This document shows positions 1 through 10,562 of a DNA stretch of 49,534 nucleotides, in pieces. The number at the start of each line of letters is the position of its first letter. Within the stretch, counting starts at the first letter, position 1. Under the pieces are notes generated by a model. That model worked only from the letters and a program-made list of their open reading frames with translations, was not told the origin of the DNA and ran no database searches. Origin of the DNA: Bacillota bacterium. GTDB taxonomy: Bacteria > Bacillota > Sulfobacillia > JAJYWN01 > JAJZPE01. The stretch spans positions 1 through 49,534 of the forward strand of contig DASXUT010000149.1 of NCBI GenBank assembly GCA_036504675.1, written 5' to 3'. Made by a program: the position numbers and the translations under genes.

Positions 1-34
1 CCGATGGTTCACCACGGCCGTCCCTCACCCCCCG

Positions 35-1885
35 CTATCCCCCCCCACCCCTGATCGCTTCCCCTCCACCCGCTCCCCCACCGCTCACTCCCCCGCCGCT
101 GACTCCCGCGCCGCGCCCAAAGCGTCGGTTCAGTTCGGCGAGGGTCAGGCGGATGACGGTCGGCCGTCCGTGCGGGCAGGTCAACGGGCGCCCCGTTGAT
201 GCCAAGTCCCGCAGAAGGGCCTCCATCTCCGATCGGAACAGCGGGTTTTGAGCCTTGACCGCGCCCCTACAGGCGGCAATGGCCCGCCGGGCATGGTCCC
301 GATCCGTCTCCCGCCGCTCCTCACCGGTGAGGGGGTCGGTCAAGGCGTCGAGGATGTCTCGGACATCCTTGGGGCCGTAAGATTCCCCGGTGCCCGCCGG
401 GACCGATCGGATCAGCAGTGACCTGGGGCCGAATGGCTCAGCCTCGAAACCGGCTTCCCCCAGGGCCCCCCGGTAACGCTCGAAGGCCGCCGCTTCGTCT
501 GCCGACAGCTCCACGGATAGCGGGACGAGGAGAGGTTGGCCGCGACCGCCTCCCGTCCCGGCCAGACGGTCGTAGATGATCCGTTCGTGGGCGGCGTGCT
601 GGTCGATGAGATAGAGCCCGTCGGGACCCTCGGCCACCAGATATAGGTGGTGCAGCTGCCCCAGTGGACGGAGCTCAGGCCATGGGGCGACCGCCGATGA
701 TGGTGCGCCGGCCGACGGCCCCCCGGAGGGAGCCCCGAAACCCGCCTCGCCTCCGACCCCAAGCAGGTCCCCCGCAGCGGGAGGAGCCGCGCCCGAGGCC
801 GGGACGGAGGCCGGCCAAGCGGCGGCGGTCTCCGGCGGCAGCTCCCTCAGGACACTCCCGCCCCAGGCCGCGCCGGCGGCCACCTCCCTGATCATCGAGC
901 CCCCTCGCAAAGCCCCGGCGACACCGGCCCGGACGAAGCTGAAAGCCTCCCGTTCCCTGGCCAGCCGAACCTCGGCCTTGGCCGGGTGGACATTGATGTC
1001 GACCGCCTCTCCGGGCACATCCAGGAGGATGACCCCGACCGGGCGCCGCCCACTGGGAAGGAGGCCGGCGTAAGCTTCCTCGAAGGCCTTGGACAGGGCG
1101 GCCGATTGGACCGGCCGGCCGTTGATCAACAGGAGTTGTCTGGATCGATTGCGACGGTGGGCTTCCGGGCGGCCGACGAACCCTTCGACCCTAAGGGCCC
1201 CGTCGGCCAGGCCGACCGGCACCAAGAGGCCGGCCACGTCTCTCCCCCAAAGCTCGAGGATGACGGCGAGCCGGTCGCCCCGACCATCCGTATGCAGGCT
1301 GACCCGCCCGCCGACCTCGACGGAGAAAGCGATGTCCGGCCGGGCGACCGCCGCCCGTCCGACCGCCTCGACGGCCGCCGACGTTTCGGTGGCCACCGCC
1401 TTTAGGAACTTGAGCCTGGCCGGCACGTTATAGAAAAGGTTGCGGACGGTCACCTGGGTCCCCGGTGGCCCGGCCGCCTCCTCCGTCGCGATCAACTGCC
1501 CCCCCTGATAGCGGACAAGCGTCGCCGAACCGGCCCCAGCCTCCCTGGTCAGGACCTGGGTCAGGGAGACCGAAGCGATGCTCGGCAGCGCTTCGCCTCG
1601 AAAGCCCATCGTCCGGACCTCATCGAGGTCGGCGATAGACCGGATCTTGCTCGTCGCGTGACTGATGAAAGCCGACTGGGCGTCCTCGGGGGACATCCCA
1701 GACCCGTCGTCGGTGACCCGAATCATCGTCCGTCCGCCGTCGGTCAGTTCCACCCGGATCCGCCCGGCGCCGGCATCAATCGCGTTCTCGACCAGTTCCT
1801 TGACCACCGAGGCCGGCCTTTCGATGACCTCTCCGGCGGCGATCTGGCTGATCGTCTGTTCGTCCAGGAGACGGATCACGCCCAT
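35..1885 (-). CDS. mutL: DNA mismatch repair protein MutL (endonuclease type)
   Basis: MutL links mismatch recognition by MutS to strand incision. The 616-residue product has the N-terminal GHKL ATPase (ENAIDAG near residue 33, GFRGEALPSI near 95) and a C-terminal nuclease domain. The nuclease domain shows DQHAAHERIIYD, an ACR-containing helix and CPHGRPT, which are the metal-binding endonuclease motifs of MutL proteins without a MutH partner. The last acidic residue of the first motif is D where E is usual. The protein ends in a Gly-rich, repetitive tail. I chose the ATG at 1885, 4 bases after the mutS stop and behind GGAAGGTGA, over a longer frame that runs into mutS. miaA often follows mutL; the 34 bases left in the window are too few to confirm it. 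Confidence 0.95.
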   Translation of the reverse strand: MGVIRLLDEQTISQIAAGEVIERPASVVKELVENAIDAGAGRIRVELTDGGRTMIRVTDDGSGMSPEDAQSAFISHATSKIRSIADLDEVRTMGFRGEALPSIASVSLTQVLTREAGAGSATLVRYQGGQLIATEEAAGPPGTQVTVRNLFYNVPARLKFLKAVATETSAAVEAVGRAAVARPDIAFSVEVGGRVSLHTDGRGDRLAVILELWGRDVAGLLVPVGLADGALRVEGFVGRPEAHRRNRSRQLLLINGRPVQSAALSKAFEEAYAGLLPSGRRPVGVILLDVPGEAVDINVHPAKAEVRLAREREAFSFVRAGVAGALRGGSMIREVAAGAAWGGSVLRELPPETAAAWPASVPASGAAPPAAGDLLGVGGEAGFGAPSGGPSAGAPSSAVAPWPELRPLGQLHHLYLVAEGPDGLYLIDQHAAHERIIYDRLAGTGGGRGQPLLVPLSVELSADEAAAFERYRGALGEAGFEAEPFGPRSLLIRSVPAGTGESYGPKDVRDILDALTDPLTGEERRETDRDHARRAIAACRGAVKAQNPLFRSEMEALLRDLASTGRPLTCPHGRPTVIRLTLAELNRRFGRGAGVSGGGVSGGGAGGGEAIRGGGG

Positions 1886-1889
1886 CCCC

Positions 1890-4522
<2,633 letters not shown>

Positions 4523-4526
<4 letters not shown>

Positions 4527-5887
4527 CCCTCTCCCTCCAGGGGTGGGGCGGATTCGGCTTGACCGTGCAGGACCCAGGTCCCGGCCCGCTCGACCCGGAC
4601 CCGGACCAGCCGGCCCCGGTCGGCCGCCCCGCCCGGGAAGAGGACCAACCGGTTCGACCTGGCCCGTCCCTCGGCCCGTCCAGGGTTCTTGGCGCTCTCC
4701 CCTTCGGCCAGGACCTCCACCGTCCGACCGACTAAGCCCTCGTTGAGTTGACGGGTGATGGTGTTCTGAAGGTCGATGAGGCGGGCAATCCGGTCCTTCT
4801 TGACCTCCACCGGGACCTGCTCCGGCAGGGAGGCGGCCGGCGTGCCGCGGCGGGGGGAATAGATGAAGGTGAAAGCGGCGTCGAAGCGAATCTCCCTGAC
4901 CAGGTCGATGGTCTCGGCGAAGTCGCTATCCCGCTCACCGGGGAAGCCGACGATGATGTCGGTGCTCACCGCCACCCCAGGTACGGCCGCCCTAATCCGA
5001 GCGATCAGATCGCGATAGTGGCGGGCCGAATAGCCTCGGTTCATCAATTCGAGGATGGAATCACTGCCTGATTGCATCGGCAGGTGGACATGCTCACAGA
5101 CGGGCCCTCCGGCCGCCAGGGCCTGGATGAGCTCTGGGCCGAAGTCCCGCGGGTGGGAGGTCATGAAACGGATCCGCCAAAGCCCGGGGCTCCGGCGAAG
5201 GTCCCCGAGGAGAGCGGCGAAGCCCACTCCGCCCGCGTTCCGCGGGTCCAAGTCGCGACCGTAGGAGTTGACATTCTGCCCGAGCAGGGTGACCTCTCGA
5301 CAGCCCTGGTCGACCAATTCCTCGACTTCGCGGCGGACGGCCTCCGGCCGGCGGCTGCGCTCCCGGCCCCGGACGTACGGCACGATGCAGTAGGAGCAGT
5401 AGTTGTCACAGCCGTGGGTGATCGAAACCCAGGCCTTCAGGCCGTCCTTGCTCCGGCGCGGCAGACCCTCGGCGATCTCCCCTTCGTCTCCACAGACGGC
5501 GACCAATGGTTGCCGCGCTTCCAAGACCTTCCGGAGCAACGCGGGGAAGTCGGCCAGGTTGTGGGTACCGAAGACGAGGTCGATGTGGGGGGCACGACGC
5601 CGCAGAGCCTCGGCCATCCCCTCCTGCTGAGGCAGGCACCCGCAGACCCCCAGGACCATCCCGGGGCGCTCGACCTTGAGCCGCTTGAGCTCACCAAGGC
5701 GACCGTAGACGTGCTCGACCGCGCTCTCCCTGACCGTGCAGGTGTTGAGGATGACCACGTCGGCCCCGGAGGGGTCGGGCGCTTCCTGGTAGCCCATTTC
5801 CTCCAGCATCCCGGCCAGACGCTCCGAGTCGTGCTCGTTCATCTGACAGCCGAAGGTCATCAAGCGATACTTCAAAGACCGACTCAC
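4523..5887 (-). CDS. miaB: tRNA-2-methylthio-N6-dimethylallyladenosine synthase MiaB
   Basis: MiaB is a radical-SAM methylthiotransferase that converts i6A37 to ms2i6A37 in tRNAs reading UNN codons. The 454-residue protein has the three N-terminal cluster cysteines (C14 in FGCQMNEHD, C50 in NTCTVRE, C84 in CGCLPQQ). The radical-SAM triad CDNYCSYC follows at residues 160-167, and a TRAM domain lies at the C-terminus. I chose the GTG at 5887 because it has GGAAGGA at good spacing and gives the canonical N-terminus. Longer in-frame sequence upstream is antisense to the nitroreductase and lacks family similarity. It overlaps mutS by 4 bases. Confidence 0.95.
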
Positions 5888-5920
5888 CAGTCCTTCCGCC
5901 ACCCCCAAGGAGGTGTCCAA
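5888..5920. promoter_or_regulatory. 33-base divergent start region of miaB and nitroreductase
   Basis: Only 33 bases separate the miaB GTG (minus strand) from the nitroreductase ATG (plus strand). They hold both ribosome-binding sites: GGAAGGA for miaB and AAGGAGGTG for the nitroreductase. There is no room for promoters, so each gene must be transcribed from inside or beyond the opposite coding sequence, or the mRNAs overlap at their 5' ends. The SD motifs are direct observations; the transcription model is inference. Confidence 0.7.
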
Positions 5921-6574
5921 ATGTTCCAAGACCAGGCCGACCCGGGCGGTGGACGGCCGCCGCTGGACAACCAGGTCCTCGCCACCATCCGCCACCGCCG
6001 GAGCATCCGGGCCTACGCCGACCGCCCGGTCCCCGAGGAGGTCATCCAGGCCCTCCTCGAAGCCGCCCACTGGGCGCCGAGCGCGGTCAACTCACAGCCC
6101 TGGCAGTTCGTGGTGGTCACCGATCCTGAGCGGAGGCGGCGCCTGGGTAGCATTGCCCGTTTCTTCTTCGTCCGGTACCGTCACGTCGGCTCGGCCCCGG
6201 TGGTCATCGCCGTCCTTGGCCGGCCGACCGGCGACCGCTGGTATCAGATCGACTGCTCCCTGGCCGCCGAGAACCTCATCCTCGCCGCCGAGAGCCTCGG
6301 CCTGGGCACCTGTTACGTGGCCGGATTCTCGGTCCCCGCGGCCCGGCGCATCCTCGGCGTTCCCAAGGCCCTCGACATCCTCGGGCTGATCACCCTCGGT
6401 TACCCGGGCGAATCCCCGGCCCCGCCGCCCCGCCTGGAACTCAAGGAGGTGGTCCACCGCGAAGTCTACGACCCGCAGACGGCGGCCACCCTGACGAGCC
6501 GGCTAAGGAAGAGCGGCCTCTTGTCGCTCGGCAAGCGCCTGCACGGGCTGTTCCGGCGCTCAGGACGGCGGTGA
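5921..6574 (+). CDS. nitroreductase-family FMN oxidoreductase
   Basis: This 217-residue protein has the nitroreductase fold signature. The FMN-phosphate-binding RRSIRAY lies near residue 25, APSAVNSQPW near residue 47, and the C-terminal LGLGTCYVAGF and LGYPGE segments are present. Members use FMN and NAD(P)H to reduce nitro compounds, quinones or other substrates; the substrate here cannot be read from sequence. The ATG at 5921 has a near-perfect AAGGAGGTG ribosome-binding site. An apparent in-frame extension to about 5072 is antisense to miaB and is not real. The basic C-terminus (RLHGLFRRSGRR) is unusual. It is divergent from miaB. Confidence 0.88.
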   Translation: MFQDQADPGGGRPPLDNQVLATIRHRRSIRAYADRPVPEEVIQALLEAAHWAPSAVNSQPWQFVVVTDPERRRRLGSIARFFFVRYRHVGSAPVVIAVLGRPTGDRWYQIDCSLAAENLILAAESLGLGTCYVAGFSVPAARRILGVPKALDILGLITLGYPGESPAPPPRLELKEVVHREVYDPQTAATLTSRLRKSGLLSLGKRLHGLFRRSGRR

Positions 6575-6790
6575 CCCGCCTCGCCACCATCAAGCCGGCC
6601 GGAAGGGTAACAAAGAAGAGCGCCCGAGGATGACCGACCGGACGGGTCCATCCCCGCCCGAAGTCACGGGCTCGGACGCCCGCCGGGGGCCCGGGCCGGC
6701 CCCGCTCCCCTACTCTCGCCGAGGCTTAGTCTTTCGACCAGCGCAAGGCTTTATCCTGCGGTCCGCGGCCCCGCGGCGAGGAGGAATTCC

Positions 6791-6996
6791 CGCCGATGGG
6801 GCCACTTCGAGGGCCTCCCGGTGATCGACGGCGGTCGCCTGGCCGGCGTGGTCACCATGTGGGACCTCTTGATGCGCTCCGTCGGCAAGGACCCGGCCTT
6901 CATCGGCCAGACCCCGATTAACGAAGTCATGAGTCCGTCATCCGGCTGCGGCCCACGGACGCCAAGAAGGTCGTCGACGACCTTCGGGCGAGCGGT
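6791..6996 (+). pseudogene. decayed CBS-domain protein fragment (frameshifted)
   Basis: In one plus-strand frame the sequence reads RRWGHFEGLPVIDGGRLAG and then VVTMWDLLMRSVG up to EVMS, which is a typical CBS (Bateman) half-domain. At about 6935 the reading continues only in another frame as VIRLRPTDAKKVVDDLRASG, the expected start of the next CBS repeat. One base appears to be missing at the junction. Similarity ends near 6996 and there is no proper start, so this is a relic rather than a working gene. The rest of the 611-base stretch 6575-7185 holds no gene I can support, only the hairpin at 7082-7108. Confidence 0.65.
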
Positions 6997-7081
6997 GAGC
7001 GAGGACCGGGACGCAGCGGTGCCGGCGCCCGGACAGCCGACGAACCGCCCCGGGCCGGGGAGATGGGAAACGCGGCATGCG

Positions 7082-7108
7082 AAGAGGGAGCCCTGGAGGC
7101 TCCCTCTT
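7082..7108. terminator. perfect 11-bp hairpin, probable terminator
   Basis: AAGAGGGAGCC and GGCTCCCTCTT form a perfect 11-bp stem around a 5-base loop (CTGGA). It lies about 80 bases beyond the stop of the minus-strand gene ending at 7186 and after the CBS relic on the plus strand. The T-run is short on both strands, so orientation is uncertain. Confidence 0.6.
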
Positions 7109-7185
7109 AAATGTTCCCACCAGGTAGTCCTCTGGCCTCGATGGCCTTACCCCGGCGGCCGACCGGCTCACCCCGGCCGCCGCCT

Positions 7186-7743
7186 TCAGAACTCCCACAA
7201 GCGGGCCCAGAAGGACTTCTTCCGGTCTCGCCGGCTTTTCTGGGCAGTCAGCTCGTAGCGCAGCGACTGGACCTCTTGCTGGGTCCGAAGGAGGGTGTTG
7301 AGAAGGCGCTCGCGCTCTTCCCGTTGCTGCGCCTCCATCGCCTCCAGGTGGCCCACCAATTGGCCGACTCGCTCCATCAGCAGGCTCAAGTCCGCCAGGT
7401 CGGCATCGTAGACGGCCGGGACCTCGGAGACGGGCGTGGGCGTCGGGAAGGCGATGACCGCCGGCCGCGAACTGGCGGCGGCTTCAGCCGACGCGGCTGT
7501 CATCGTCGCCAGGGCTGCCTTGATATCCGTGTCACCGCTGCCGCCGCCGCGCATCTCGACGATCCGCTGCAGGCGCTCGTAGGCCCCAACCGTCAAATGC
7601 TTGGCCGGGACATCTAGGCCGGCTTGGACCGAGACGATCTCGGTCTCGAAATCAGCCAAGATGGATCGGAAGACTCGCGGCGTCAGGTTGAGAAGGACGC
7701 ACGCTTCTTCGTAAGACACGAACTCCTTGAGACCGCCACCCAT
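7186..7743 (-). CDS. MerR-like HTH protein with C-terminal coiled coil
   Basis: The function is not known to me. The 185-residue protein begins with a MerR-like winged-helix region (YEEACVLLNLTPRVFRSIL at 11-29, then YERLQRIVEMR near 75). A flexible Ala/Pro/Thr-rich linker (about 90-125) follows, then a coiled coil from about residue 125 to 170 (LLMERVGQLVGHLEAMEAQQ and on). It ends in a basic-aromatic tip, RDRKKSFWARLWEF. This order (DNA-binding head, linker, coiled coil, amphipathic end) resembles RacA, which anchors chromosomes during sporulation, but there is no proof of orthology. The ATG has GGGAGG seven bases upstream. Genes on both sides relate to sporulation or are decayed. It could instead be an ordinary regulator. 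Confidence 0.8.
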   Translation of the reverse strand: MGGGLKEFVSYEEACVLLNLTPRVFRSILADFETEIVSVQAGLDVPAKHLTVGAYERLQRIVEMRGGGSGDTDIKAALATMTAASAEAAASSRPAVIAFPTPTPVSEVPAVYDADLADLSLLMERVGQLVGHLEAMEAQQREERERLLNTLLRTQQEVQSLRYELTAQKSRRDRKKSFWARLWEF

Positions 7744-7845
7744 CCCCAGGCCTCCCTAAACGCCCTTCCTGACCAATAGCGACCGCCGGGTCCCACCCCA
7801 TCATATTGTGCTTTCTACACCTGGCGACACCTTTCCTCCGTCTTC

Positions 7846-7875
7846 GCATAGCTCCATAGGGCCGCCGGAAAACTA
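7846..7875 (+). promoter_or_regulatory. possible SigG-like promoter upstream of spoIIP
   Basis: GCATA (7846-7850) fits the SigG -35 consensus GMATR. After 18 bases, AAAACTA (7869-7875) matches CATNMTA only in part. A SigE-like -35 (TCATATT, 7801-7807) is also present, without a convincing -10. A sporulation promoter is expected for spoIIP, but this assignment is weak. Confidence 0.3.
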
Positions 7876-7937
7876 TCGATGCGGCACGACGGACCCTCCC
7901 AAGGTGGTTCAGAATCGAGCGCTGATGGAGGCAGGCC

Positions 7938-8960
7938 ATGAAAGGGCGCCGGCAGATGATCATCCTCAGCCTGGTCGCGGCCCTGGCGGTTACGACGGCG
8001 GTGTTCTATGGGGTCACTTACGGCCCGCTCTCCCCGGGACCTCGGGGCGAGGGCGAACGAGCCCGAGGCTACACCGAAATCCTCGACGAGGACCGTCAAG
8101 TCCTTCTCCGCACCGGACTGGCCGTGGCCGTCGGCGATCAGCTGATCACTGCCGGCGACTCAATGTACCGGGTCATCCGCGTCTTGGGCCGGACGGCCGT
8201 AGCTCGCCTGGTGTCCAAGGCCGGAAGCCTCGACTCGACCGGCGGCTGGGCCCCGCCGAGCCAGGCGGCGTCAGGCCCCCAGCCCGCGACGGAGCCGACC
8301 CCAAGCCCGATACCGGCGCCTCAGCCCGCCCCCACCCCCGTCCCGGGGCCCGGTCAGCCGGCGACCCCAACCGGGCCGAGGGCCGTCGTCGTCTACCACA
8401 CCCACTCCGACGAATCCTATACCCCGGACGACGGGGCCCCCGTCATCCCGGGCAACGGCAGCATCTTCGAAGTCGGGGCCACCTTCGGCACGGCCCTGCG
8501 GGCGAACGGCTATGTTGTCGTCGGCGACCCGACCCGCCATGACCCCCACGACAACCAGGCCTACATTCGCTCCCGGCGGACGGCCTACCAGGACATCCAG
8601 ATGTACAACCCGTTCGCCCTCTTCGACCTCCATCGCGATTCGGCCCCGGCCTCCGACTACCTGCGGACCGTGGCCGACCAGCAGATCCAACAAGTGATGA
8701 TCGTCATCGGGCGCCAGAACCCGACCATGGTCGCCAACCTCTATGTAGCCACGCAGATCAAGGCCACCGCCGACAGCCTCTATCCCGGCCTGGTCAAGGC
8801 GATCTACATGGGCCGCGGCCTCTATAATCAGGACCTGATGCCGACGGCACTGCTGTTTGAGTTCGGTACCGAGACCGCCCCGCGGGGGACGGCCGACAAT
8901 GCCGCCCGGCTCTTCGCCGATGTCATCGCCAGAGCCTTCACGGCGACCACGACCCCCTGA
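7938..8960 (+). CDS. spoIIP: SpoIIP-family peptidoglycan hydrolase
   Basis: SpoIIP is the amidase/endopeptidase that works with SpoIID and SpoIIM to remodel septal peptidoglycan during engulfment of the forespore. The 340-residue protein has one N-terminal membrane helix (about 6-25) and a Pro-rich linker (about 105-147). The catalytic domain shows YHTHSDESYTP (153-163), DLHRDSAP (230-237), YNQDLMPTALLFEFGTE (296-312) and a final A..LFADVIARAF helix. The conserved His and Glu of these motifs are all present. The ATG at 7938 has GGAGG six bases upstream. The linker is longer than I would expect, and the N-terminal region is short. A SASP gene follows on the same strand. Confidence 0.88.
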   Translation: MKGRRQMIILSLVAALAVTTAVFYGVTYGPLSPGPRGEGERARGYTEILDEDRQVLLRTGLAVAVGDQLITAGDSMYRVIRVLGRTAVARLVSKAGSLDSTGGWAPPSQAASGPQPATEPTPSPIPAPQPAPTPVPGPGQPATPTGPRAVVVYHTHSDESYTPDDGAPVIPGNGSIFEVGATFGTALRANGYVVVGDPTRHDPHDNQAYIRSRRTAYQDIQMYNPFALFDLHRDSAPASDYLRTVADQQIQQVMIVIGRQNPTMVANLYVATQIKATADSLYPGLVKAIYMGRGLYNQDLMPTALLFEFGTETAPRGTADNAARLFADVIARAFTATTTP

Positions 8961-9036
8961 GGGTCGGCGGCGACGCCGGCCGGCCATTGTCCGGACCAGC
9001 CGCACTTTCCACCGGAAGCCTTTGAAGAATGTTCTA

Positions 9037-9066
9037 GCATGGGTTTTGTTCGGCCGGCTAATAATA
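9037..9066 (+). promoter_or_regulatory. SigG-type promoter of the SASP gene
   Basis: GCATG (9037-9041) matches the SigG -35 consensus GMATR fully. After exactly 18 bases, AATAATA (9060-9066) matches the -10 consensus CATNMTA at all defined positions but the first. It lies 33 bases before a SASP start codon, and SASP genes are classic SigG targets. The motif match is direct; SigG use is inferred. Confidence 0.72.
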
Positions 9067-9098
9067 CAATTGACTTCTAGAGGCCTGGAGGTGAAAAC

Positions 9099-9437
9099 AT
9101 GGCTCAAGACAACGATGACCTTCTCGTTCCCCAGGCCGACAGCGCCCTGAAGGACCTCAAGTTCGAGGTCGCCAGGGAGGTCGGAGTGGCCCAACGAGCG
9201 GGCTCGGGCACCGGCCTGACCCAGCAGAACTATGACCAAGTGCTCGACAAGTTCAAGAATGAGATCGCCGGGGAGATCGGCATCCTCGATGAAGTGAATC
9301 GTCGCGGCTGGGCCGACATGCCCTCGCGCCAGTGTGGACGGGTCGGCGGGTTGATGGGCGGGGCCATCGGCGGCCAGATGGTCAAGCGAATGATCGCCCT
9401 GGCCGAAGAACACCTCAGAGCCGGAACCAAGGTCTGA
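9099..9437 (+). CDS. alpha/beta-type small acid-soluble spore protein, elongated
   Basis: Alpha/beta SASPs coat and protect spore DNA and are degraded by the protease GPR at germination. The 112-residue protein has KFEVAREVGV (21-30), a GPR-site-like helix, and the C-terminal SRQCGRVGG...GGQMVKRMIALAEEHL (76-106) typical of the family. A second GPR-site-like segment, KNEIAGEIGI (53-62), and an added Gly-rich run make it longer than the usual 60-80 residues. It looks like an internal duplication of the N-terminal half. GGAGGTGA lies just upstream of the ATG. A SigG-like promoter precedes it and a strong terminator follows. Confidence 0.88.
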   Translation: MAQDNDDLLVPQADSALKDLKFEVAREVGVAQRAGSGTGLTQQNYDQVLDKFKNEIAGEIGILDEVNRRGWADMPSRQCGRVGGLMGGAIGGQMVKRMIALAEEHLRAGTKV

Positions 9438-9457
9438 TGTCCGGGACGCGAACAACG

Positions 9458-9493
9458 ACGGCGCACCGCCAATGAGCGGAGCGCCGTTCTCTT
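9458..9493 (+). terminator. terminator after the SASP gene
   Basis: A 7-bp stem (ACGGCGC / GCGCCGT) continues inward, after a 1-base mismatch, as a 4-bp stem (CCGC / GCGG) around a 6-base loop. It is followed on the plus strand by TTCTCTT. It lies between the convergent SASP and pxpC genes and may act on both. Confidence 0.75.
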
Positions 9494-10562
9494 ATCGTCC
9501 ACCAGGTCGCTTCGGGGAGTCTCCTTGGCGGCGCACGCGGACCGTCACTCCGCCCCGCAGGCGATAGAGGCGCCCGGGCAATTCCCCGAGCCGTCTTTCC
9601 TCCCAACCCCGCAGGATCGAAAGGTAAGTGGCGGCTTCCTCCTCGAGGTCAGCCGGGTCGACCCGGACAAACGAAAGATGGGCGAGGGGCGGCCGTTGGG
9701 CGGCCACCCGGAGGTGGGCCCGCCCGATGACGGCGATCTTCGGGTAGCCGCCGGTCGTATGGTGACCGGCCAGAAGGCAGACCGGCCGCCCATCCCGAGC
9801 CACCTGCACGGCCCCGGCGATCAGGCCGTCGGAGACGATGTCCGCACGTTCGGGGCTGACCGCCGGACCGTTCAGACGAAGCCCCATCCGGTCGGACGAG
9901 GGCGCGACCTGGTAGACCGAACGGTAGAAGCGGGCGAGCGCGGCGGGGGAAAAATGGTCGGCCTGCGGCCCGTCGGCGGCCGCGACCACCTCGCGGTCGA
10001 GGTAGTCGGCCGGGCTCTCCTGGCCCGGGGGGAGCATTTGCTCAAGACTCAAGGCCAGGCGGTCCAGGCGCGCCTGGGTCACGGCGCCTCCGGCCACCGG
10101 GAGGGCGTCGCCCGCCTTGACCGCCCGCCCCTCTCGCCAGCCCAGCCTGGCTCGCGGATCCGAGGACCGGCTGCCAAGGCTGACGGGCACGTCCAGACCC
10201 CCGGAGACCGCCAGATAGGCCCGACAACCCCGAGCTACGGGCCGGAAGCGCAGGGTCTGACCGGCCCGGGCCGTGATCCCCCGCCAGCTCGGGATGGTTC
10301 GTCCGTCCAGTTCCAGCCCCAGGTCGGCCCCACTCACCGCAAAGCTGATCGACCGGCGGAACCGAAGTTCCGGTCCGGCCAGGGTGATTTCCAGACCGGC
10401 CGCCCCGGGTTCGTTATCGACCAGGAGATTAGCCGCTCGTAAGGCGAAGCCGTCGGCCGCCCCCCCCGGACCCAGACCGTAGCGGGCGTAGCCTGGTCGC
10501 CCAAGGTCCTGAATGGTGGTGAGAAGCCCCGCTGCGATGACCTCGATGCGACCCTCGGTCAC
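9492..10562 (-). CDS. pxpC: 5-oxoprolinase subunit C (biotin-dependent carboxyltransferase-like)
   Basis: PxpC acts with PxpA and PxpB in ATP-dependent opening of 5-oxoproline (pyroglutamate) to glutamate. The 356-residue protein has the family opening (VIAAGLLTTIQDLGRPGYAR) and the segment AVSGGLDVP.SLGSRS near 125-143. It also has the later GPQADHF, SSDRMGLRLNG and ILAG-like blocks of the KipA/urea-amidolyase C-terminal family. It starts with GTG in a 4-base GTGA overlap with the pxpB stop, so translation is coupled. The old alternative name is KipA, from the B. subtilis kinase-inhibitor operon. Confidence 0.92.
   Translation of the reverse strand: MTEGRIEVIAAGLLTTIQDLGRPGYARYGLGPGGAADGFALRAANLLVDNEPGAAGLEITLAGPELRFRRSISFAVSGADLGLELDGRTIPSWRGITARAGQTLRFRPVARGCRAYLAVSGGLDVPVSLGSRSSDPRARLGWREGRAVKAGDALPVAGGAVTQARLDRLALSLEQMLPPGQESPADYLDREVVAAADGPQADHFSPAALARFYRSVYQVAPSSDRMGLRLNGPAVSPERADIVSDGLIAGAVQVARDGRPVCLLAGHHTTGGYPKIAVIGRAHLRVAAQRPPLAHLSFVRVDPADLEEEAATYLSILRGWEERRLGELPGRLYRLRGGVTVRVRRQGDSPKRPGGR

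Noticed and set aside
1-34. Start of miaA after mutL
   Set aside because: A GTG with a plausible SD is seen on the minus strand, but fewer than ten codons remain, which is too little to call a gene.
5072-5920. In-frame N-terminal extension of the nitroreductase
   Set aside because: It is antisense to miaB, has no family similarity, and a strong SD marks the ATG at 5921.
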